Source: Ophiura sarsii
Taxonomy: Eukaryota; Echinodermata; Ophiuroidea; Amphilepidida; Ophiuridae
Reading direction: 5' to 3'
DNA length: 64,000 nt
Assembly: GCA_035610835.1 (NCBI GenBank)
Contig: CM069443.1
Location: 88,844,690 to 88,908,689 of the forward strand
Below, piece by piece: positions 56,630 to 64,000 of the stretch. The notes under the pieces are model-generated. The model was not told the origin of the DNA. It did not search any database and worked only from the letters and a program-made list of their open reading frames with translations. The position numbers were made by a program, and so were the translations under genes. The first letter of the stretch is position 1. Each line of letters begins with the position of its first letter.

Positions 56630-57080
56630 ATCAACCAATATGACTTTGGAAAAAGTTGCGTTTTGAGTTTGCCTTGAAAATGTTGAAGTTAGGAGACATG
56701 TGGATAGTTGCTGGTAACTGTGGTTGAATGGTTGAAAGCTTTGTCTCCATTCGATGTACATGAGGTCTGTTTGAAACAAGAAGATGGTTATCGACACATG
56801 ATCAAAGATATATCTTCTTTTGAGTATGAGTTTTTATAAGATCAAGCAAGTATGTTTGACGGTGTCACATGTAACATGTTCCCTCCAATTTGATTAAAAA
56901 GATCGGTCTAGCAGCCCTGTTTTGGATAGATTGAAGTGGTTTTCTTTTCAATTGAGTTGAACTATGCCTCAGATCAAAAAATTGTGACATCTCACTTACA
57001 AGTTTAAGCCTGTAAATGTGTTTTATTATATGCAAGAGATGAAGATTAAATTGAAGCTGTCTTTTTGCCCACATGTGTTT
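56630..57080 (-). pseudogene. LINE reverse-transcriptase C-terminal relic
   Basis: The minus frame from 57074 contains QFFDLRHSSTQLKRKPLQSIQNRAARPIF, of which LQSIQNRAAR is the usual mark of the region after the polymerase domain. Later scraps near 56640-56700 (ANSKRNFF-like) resemble the ending FK..LKT.LF. The frame is broken in several places. Confidence 0.6.
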
Positions 57081-57118
57081 TGATAAATGTTGTCCTAGTT
57101 ACTATAAGAAGGAAACCC

Positions 57119-57218
57119 AAACACACAATGAAAAGCATGTACTTTATTATCCACTAATCTTGTAAAAACACACAATGAAAAGCATGTCATACTTTGTTAT
57201 CCACTAATCTTGTAAATA
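57119..57218 (+). repeat. Tandem duplication of about 50 bp
   Basis: AAACACACAATGAAAAGCAT and TTATCCACTAATCTTGTAAA occur twice in succession (near 57119 and 57169). The second copy has three extra bases. Confidence 0.88.
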
Positions 57219-57539
57219 TGAACAAGTAACTCCAACTTAAAGTGTTTCTTCTTTCCTTGGATGGCAGATGAATTTAAATGCTATAAAACAATGGCCTAAG
57301 ATGTGTATTCAAGTTTATTGTGAGAAAATGTTCACCCAAATGGTGAGGTTGGTAACTTGGATTTGCCATACATATGTTGAATGTTGATATGTTGGGAAAA
57401 GACAAACTTTATTACACAGACTGAATAAATCACCACCTAACATGCATTTGCTCTCTATTTTGTAGTATATGATGTCATTTTTCACAAAAACTTCATGCAA
57501 AGTATGAATAAAAAGTGATTTTGAAGTTATTCTTGCGGT

Positions 57540-57975
57540 GAACATTTGCGTCCGTCCGTGACACCCAAAATTGTCCGTCCGTGACACCCAAAATTGTCAG
57601 CCCTCTCTTGTAAAAAAAAGGTCAGCTTTCACCAGCTGTGTATCAGGTAATCAAGTCATATATCTCAGATACTGTTTAGCCTGAAAAGAATTGTGGAGTA
57701 ACTAATGTCTTAGATAGAAACAGAAAAAGAGTACATAAAACTAAAGAACCCTATTTATATCTTGTCCGTCCATGACGCAAATGTTTTGTTCATTCTATTT
57801 TTAGTAACAAACCACACCTACTAAATTTTTATCAATTTCAATAGAGTTGATGATACTCTTCAACATAAAACATAAAACATAAAACATTTTTGTAAATGTT
57901 AGTAGTTACTTTTTATAGGCAGTTTTTCTCAAATGTTTTAAAAAAAGGCCGTCCGTGACAAACTGATCACCCTCT
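57540..57975 (+). repeat. CCGTCCGTGAC words, irregularly spaced
   Basis: The word TCCGTCCGTGACACCCAAAA is present twice in tandem (about 57549 and 57573). Variants occur near 55244, 57767 and 57948. The stretch between has no gene that I recognise. Confidence 0.6.
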
Positions 57976-58027
57976 GCAGGAAGGTGTATGTTACGAAAAA
58001 CAGCCATATAATAATGATATACAGTAG

Positions 58028-58104
58028 GTTGGTTGAGGAATTTAACCCGGGATTCCTGCGTGGGAGCGCTAGAGCGTGGCAACTATGCTACACTAGACTA
58101 ACTG
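58028..58104 (-). mobile_element. tRNA-like sequence (SINE head or tRNA pseudogene)
   Basis: On the minus strand an A box-like TTAGTCTAGTGTAGC (58087-58101) and a B box-like GGGTTAAATTCC (58037-58048) are separated by 38 bases. The T-loop consensus is changed (TTAAATTCC for TTCRANTCC), so a working tRNA is unlikely. Confidence 0.5.
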
Positions 58105-59790
58105 TTTTGGCAAAGTCTTTGATAAAGATATATTTAGTATGGAGTTAGTTATTCAAGCATCACATTTGTTACACGTTGCTGATCCCCAAAACTTCTTTCA
58201 AAATTAAAACAGTGAAGCGATTAGCATTTTAAACAATTGGAATTGTTCATTAGGACTCCAGCGTCTTGTTGGTGCTGTTCAATCTCTAATCGCTACAGTA
58301 TTACGTGCATTAGGGCTATGAGAATTGAGGGTAAAATGTCAGAAGTTGTATGGTGGTTCCATGTTCAAAATGGTTACAGGCCGAAATGCTATGCGATGCG
58401 GGAAGATCATCAAGGTTGCTGTGCTTCATACCAATAAATATAACATTTGGCCATGTGTTTATAGCTCACACCCAAAAAAGGTGGTGGCGTTGCATTTTTA
58501 GCGACGAATCATCCATCTCTCTCTATTAACTCAACAACTAAATGTGGTAGAGCTATGGTGTAGGTGTCATTTAAAAGCCTATTTATCTAGCTACATTGTG
58601 TGAATAAATCAGGTATTTCCATAGCTGTTTGGCTGAGATATGATTGATTATATTTCGAAAGTCAGGTGTGGCGGCGGTGGCGGTGGCGCTGTGTACAATC
58701 TCTATGGGGAATATAGAAAATGTTCCCAATTCTACGTTCAATTTACAATAACTCCTCATCCATATATATGGTACAAATATGATTTTGCTCTCATTTTATA
58801 GATTGTTTAATATTCTGTAAGTTTCTGTTTCAACAAACGTGTTAACTATTATGTAACAATTGTAATCATGAATCGATTGCATTGTCCTTGGCTTTCTCCC
58901 TATTTGCTAAACAGTAACTTGCCCTAATTCATCTGTTTTAATAATACATAATGACTATAACAAAAAGAGTATTCAACCGATGATAGCAAAATTATACATT
59001 TTTGGAAATCTCTCAAATAGGGGAATTCAAAAATGCCGTTTAAATCAGGATAGGGTGCATACCCCCAAAAATATACTGTGTAAACTCTAATAAATATGAA
59101 ATTTAACCATTTGTGCTCATTCACTTCCCGATATAGTATATTTCAACAAGTTACCCTTGACAACCATTATGTTCTGATGGGTAATTGCATGAAGAACTAA
59201 TATGCATAGTAAAATTATGATTGGGATAGATATAAAAATATTATTGAGCTTTAATCAAAATATGAAAAAAAATCACAACATGTTACGGTTGTTACCATTA
59301 GGTCCATCAAAAAAGAGGGTTGTTTGCCCAAACAAGGAGGGAAAAAAGTGGGTTGGTTGGTCGATTACTTTTTGTTGTTGTTGTTGTTGTTGTTGCTATA
59401 GAGACTTCAAGTTCTTCAGGTGTCTCAAAAAAGTGCCCTATGTAAAACAAGATTTTTTTGGCCATGAAAAATATTAAAATTGTTCGCAAAATACTAATAA
59501 TGATGTTCAGCAATCTTTAATGTGCCATAAGAATTTGTTTCTAATTCTATCCATTTTGGAGCTTCCGTTATCAAATTATGGCCAATCTACTCTGTTCAAA
59601 TGCACCTTTGGCCACTTTTTGTGTGAAGAGAGCTCTTTTACTAGAATTGTCATTCAGTGTGTAATTAAACATAATCAATAAAATCAATAATAATTTACCT
59701 ACTAATTTAAAAAAATAATAATGATAATTAGGCTGAAGAGCCAGGACAAACCCAATGGGCAATAGTGACTTAAGCACTAAATTAAAGGGA
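58105..59790. other. Low-copy stretch, no recognised gene
   Basis: Short open frames only (66 to 91 codons) without family features. A (TTG)n run lies at about 59370-59394. Confidence 0.5.
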
Positions 59791-59794
59791 TGCC

Positions 59795-60045
59795 CGATGT
59801 GTGTGTGTACAGATACAGAGCCGGGATGATCCCCTACTCTTTACAAAGGAGTCTGACTTTTTAACGTGCTCGGGATAGCTCTTCCGATGCACGGGACATT
59901 TCTACGTGACTTCCGAACCACGAGGCAATTGAGACCAAGTACCTTGCCCAAGGATACAAACATGTTGGTGGTAGCGGGGATAGAACTCACAACCTTTGTA
60001 TCGTGAGACCTGCATGCTATCCACTAGACCATACATGCTCATAAA
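59795..60045 (-). mobile_element. tRNA-derived SINE with a CCTTGGGCAAGG core word
   Basis: On the minus strand an A box TGGTCTAGTGGATAGC (complement of 60016-60031) is followed by a B box-like GAGTTCTATCC (59978-59988). A core with CCTTGGGCAAGGTACTTGG (59935-59953) comes next. CCTTGGGCAAG is a known conserved word of CORE-type SINEs such as MIR. The 3' body includes AGAGTAGGGGATCATCCCGG down to about 59800. A (TAAA)-type AT stretch borders the 5' side. Confidence 0.7.
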
Positions 60046-61534
60046 TAATAAATAATAAATGTTGATAGTTAGTTGAATTTGAACAAAAAACATATTTTCA
60101 TCCATATTATCTATGATATACCATACAATAATTGAATTTTAGACGGTATTTTAAACAATACAAATGTACATTGACATCGGAATCACAAAGGCATATTTTT
60201 CAGTTGAAAGCCATTTTCTTGTTCAAAAGTGGCCAAAGTGGGATTCACACTCTTGTTACTGAATTGCTCATATATCTCGGTAGTTCGGTGGTGAAATTCA
60301 ATGGGATAAAGTGTATAGAGAACTAATAGGGCTTACCAACAGTCCGGTTGTATAAAACAAAAAGACATGGGATGTATTTTTCATTAATTTTTTAACTCAT
60401 GGGCGAAGGAAAAGTCTATACAATTTTGTTATTAATAACTTTAATGTTTTTTCACGTTTGTTTTGATAGTACCATACCAAAAAAATGGCAAAAAATCAAA
60501 AATCTCAGTGAAAGCATAATATGCGCTGCCTGCAAGGGTGACGGGCTTGCAGTCCGTAGTACATGCCCTCGGACCATGTTTGATGTCCCTTTTTTGCTAG
60601 AATTCTGAATTTGCACCTCCTTGGTGTTTACAGGGGAGGATATGGGTATAAATAAAGTCTAGGACAGTTTGTTTAAATCTATTGCCAACCATAAGAATAT
60701 CTTGAAGAAAAAAAGAAAGAACAAAAGGCAGGTTTTTTTGAGATTTTATGGGTCGGTCGTGTATGGGCAAACAAACCTATTTTTGTTGCCTGATAATCAG
60801 ATAAAAAATAATCTTACTTCTCAGCTTTCAATATATACCTGGATGGTCAATTAGCGCTTTAACATTTAGGCTTCGTTTACAATGAGTTTAAATTTAGCAA
60901 TGACGATCAACTATTATTTTAATACTAATTTTATTTATTAATTTATTTATAATTTTATTTTTTTGTTTTTTGTTTGTTTCTTTTGTATTTTATTGTTGTT
61001 GTGTTTTGTTTTGTTTTGTTTAGGGGAGCAATATATTTAGGAATAAAGAAAAAAAGTTAAACCAATGCGAAATATTCAGGATTAATATTACCTATAATGG
61101 TTATTAGTTTTGACCTTTGTGCTTTCTGATAACGTTGAATACCTGCAATAAACAACATATTTTATGACTATTGTCTCCGTAGGTTGAACAGAGAAACACT
61201 GCACTATGACCTAAGCCTTGAAATTGGAATATAATTGCTGTGGACCAAATAACTATGAAGTATTTCAGCACAATAAACCTTACCATGGAATACTTGTTAT
61301 TGTGAACCTAATCATCTCATTGTTAAACAGGTAAGGTGACATATCCTCCCAATTACTTTATGTGCAGCAATCAAGAGAATATTTTTATATTGAAAGGCTA
61401 TACTTGTGAGAGTCATTCAACATTGCTAAATAAATGGTATAAGTATATGATGTATAGCTTAAAACCTAACCTTCCTAGACACTTCGATTCACTACGGCCA
61501 AAAATAATGTCCACATGCATGCTACAGTATTGAG
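60046..61534. other. Low-copy AT-rich stretch, no recognised gene
   Basis: Frames of 60-69 codons without family features. A T-rich tract with GTTTTGTTTTG words lies at about 60940-61020. Confidence 0.5.
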
Positions 61535-61690
61535 CGTCGGCAGCTTAGCTCAGTGGTTAGGGACGTGGCGGTGGTGATCAAGAGGGTCCGGGGTAGAATC
61601 CCTGTGGTTTCGCGGCGATTTGATGGGTAAACAATTTATACTTTGTCCCCCTCCTAATTCACACAAAAACATAGCCCAGCTGGTTAGGGT
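61535..61690 (+). mobile_element. tRNA-derived SINE
   Basis: The A box TAGCTCAGTGG (61546-61556) and B box-like GGGTAGAATCC (61591-61601) are separated by 34 bases. The non-tRNA part, GGCGATTTGATGGGTAAACA, follows. Layout and spacing match the element at 56130. Confidence 0.65.
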
Positions 61691-61831
61691 TAATGAATTT
61701 GGTGAGATTGCCCAAAGTTGCATTCCGACTGTCGTATAGGTAACTTGTAGGTAAGCTTTTAGGTAGCAAGCAACCTTTGATGGTAATAAGCTTACAGGTA
61801 GTGCCCGTGTAGACACATTCACAGGTATAAG

Positions 61832-62803
61832 CAGGCCAGGCCTCAAATTTCGTCAATTTAGGGGCACGGCCACTTTGGCCTTAACAATAACACATTTTGA
61901 AGGGCATCGAGGCCATGTCCTGGGGCACCAAGGCCAAACCAATATTGGAATGAAAGGGCACCAAGGCCATTTTATATTACATTATTTATACCATAATTTC
62001 ACATGTAAACTTCACTAGGACTTTTATTAAATACTTTACAGCATGAAACGAGACAGTCTGTTTATTTTGTCAATCAACATATTTTAATACTGTATCATCC
62101 GACACGCACATGTATCGGGTTTTACCACGATGACGAAATGAACACACAATGGATATTTAAATTGAGATGGAAACTTTTTCAGTTTTAGAAAAATAATAAT
62201 ATAAATCGAATCAACACCTACCTGGTAAAGAAAGACTCTAGCTTCTTACATTTTGCACCGCTCGAAGCCAAATCGACCTTTCTCTTATTGTGAATTCATC
62301 AGAGTTCGAACGAATGAATACACGAGTTGAGATGGATGGAGATTGGAGGTTCCGATACTACTTAACTTTGATCAAATTATTCCAAGTTCAATCCGATTTT
62401 GAAAGGTGCAATGTGCTTTAAAATTTTACAAAAATGACGATGTGACAGTCCATTCAAGGTGTAAAGTTTTCATCTATCCACCAGAACGCTAATTAACTGT
62501 GCATCCATCTCATCAAACAAAAAACTGGGCCCGAAACTTAAACAATGTCAATCCCTTACGTAAACCAATTGAAAAATAGTTAATTCACCAGAGCAGAGCT
62601 GACATGAATGAGTCACATGACACCATTTCCGTCTCGAAACTTAAAATATTAAAGACATCCCCAACCGTGAGCCAAAAGGGCACCACGGCCACTGTTAAAA
62701 ATAGGGCACGGCCATAGTGGCCGTGATTTTTTTACTGATCCGAGGGCATCGCGGCCAGATGCGAGGGCATCGCGGCAATGGCCGCGATGTAATTTGAGCC
62801 CTG
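61832..62803. mobile_element. hAT MITE, 972 bp, target duplication GGTATAAG
   Basis: Perfect GGTATAAG copies at 61824-61831 and 62804-62811. The ends are CAGGCCAGGCCTCAAATT (with five extra bases) and, inverted, CAGGGCTCAAATTACATCG. Words of the form GGGCAYNRNGGCCA recur about ten times near both ends (for example 61863, 61903, 61922, 61957, 62680, 62705, 62745), as expected of clustered transposase-binding sites. No transposase frame is present. Confidence 0.9.
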
Positions 62804-62811
62804 GGTATAAG

Positions 62812-64000
62812 CTATCTGCTATATCTGCTATATCTGCTATCTACTACTGTCTGAAATGTAATGTAAATGTGTTGTGAACATATTAGATTTTATTTCCTGG
62901 CACGAAAAGTTGGCAAAGGAAGGTATTTTATTACGTGTTGGATGCAGAATTCAACATGCATGACAGTGTAGTCAGTACTGTATGTTTTGTGTGTTTGTTA
63001 AACAGGAAAACAATTATTAGTTATAAGATTCAACAAGAAAACATAGGGAGGATTGGGATATATGAGTACTACATGTAGTCAGTTCAAAATTGACGAACCT
63101 GTTTAACAGCAGTGAATGAATTCAGCGCAGTGGCGCATTGTGAATTGCCAGTTTGCGTGCGTATGCTTTGGATTACTTTTGTGAGCGGAGAGATCAAAAC
63201 GGCATATTTCTCGCCAATTTGGAACTGATTAAACTATAACACCTATGGTAGCTTCAATATGATATTTTATATGTGGTTTTTTTATGTGTGGTCTTTTCTT
63301 CCTGGTGCTATATAGTCAAGGACAATTCTATGGTTATCTTACAATCTGAAAACTTCCTTCCTGTCTGCATTGGCTTAGTGTTTGTATGGCCCAGTGTAGC
63401 ACGCAGTTTCAATTACTAACAATGAATGGAGGTAACAATGGAGGTCTCATGTTTAACTCTGAAGCCATGTTTGAAATCCTTATGTGTTTTTTGTTTGAAT
63501 TAATTATAAGTTGTGTGGGCTCCATCAATAACTTATATGAGTGAGCGGATCCTGTGGACATACCATCATATCCCATCATGTGACTTGTACTTCCACGATA
63601 ACATACACCACATACATTGATTATATGTTGCAATGATTGGTGACCATGGATATATGCCCAGATCAACCCAACTGGCTTATCACTGACACTACGTACATAT
63701 GCTTCAGTGACATCAATTTGTTTTGACCAGCCTGTCTGTAAAATGTATCAGTGTACAAATTGGCAACAGCATATCAGTGAAGACCAATAGTGGGTAGATC
63801 TTTCAGTGTTTCTAGAGATCTTTCCCCCCGATTCACTCTGTAACATAGCTAATTTGTACTCATCACTCATCAGTAAGTATAATTGTACATATGATGGTAT
63901 TGGTGAATATATTATAATCAATAAGATGTTGTAGAATATTTAATTGATTCACTTTTGTCACTATTGAAAACAGTCGTTTGGTTCGAATTTTTCTTTTTTA
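62812..64000. other. Low-copy stretch at the right edge, no recognised gene
   Basis: A short (TATCTGC)n repeat lies at 62814-62840. A minus-strand frame at 63666-63409 (85 codons) has no family features. I see nothing else to support. Confidence 0.5.

Overview
The window looks like intergenic, transposon-rich DNA from an animal, most likely a marine invertebrate and possibly a deuterostome such as an echinoderm. That assignment is an inference from the repeat types: a CR1/L2-type LINE, a Gypsy element with integrase ahead of RNase H, TTAA, TA and hAT MITEs, tRNA-derived SINEs and long G/C homopolymers. I find no convincing host protein-coding gene. The only protein relics that I recognise belong to transposons: a LINE reverse transcriptase, two or three LINE C-terminal scraps, a Gypsy pol relic and the tail of a Tc1-like transposase.

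Layout. 0-0.5 kb: array of telomere-like hexamers (TTAGGG, TTTGGG, TTTGAA and others). 0.98-2.3 kb: minisatellite packed with perfect nuclear-receptor DR1 sites and CRE sites. 2.5-10 kb: foldback elements, a TIR element with a TA target duplication, and a Harbinger-type MITE nested in the loop of a foldback MITE. 10.8-22.6 kb: array of a family marked by GCGC-hairpin motifs, split by a 7.3-kb TIR element (which holds a GATC-rich palindrome, a 4.4-kb foldback and a hAT MITE), a 0.8-kb TA element and a 1.45-kb TTAA element. 22.65-35.55 kb: a very large foldback bounded by TTAA. Its minisatellite is interrupted by a 3.4-kb hAT (with a Harbinger-type element inside it) and by a 6.05-kb LTR retrotransposon on the minus strand.

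35.6-50 kb: smaller MITEs, among them a Tc1 derivative that keeps a transposase C-terminus, a 1.33-kb mariner-sized element, several hATs with 8-bp target duplications, LINE relics and a segmental duplication. 50.1-52.7 kb: a 5'-truncated LINE on the minus strand, with reverse transcriptase and 3' UTR. 52.7-54.5 kb: a TTAA element carrying a second TIR element, which in turn carries a higher-order satellite (A-B-A-A-B). 54.5-64 kb: a short hAT, tRNA-like SINEs, LINE scraps, a 0.97-kb hAT with a perfect target duplication, and low-copy DNA in which I recognise nothing.

The parts do not form a pathway. Their relation is stratigraphic: many elements can be dated relative to each other because target duplications and uninterrupted paralogous copies elsewhere in this window show what was inserted into what. 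All coordinates were read by eye, so element ends may be off by a few bases.
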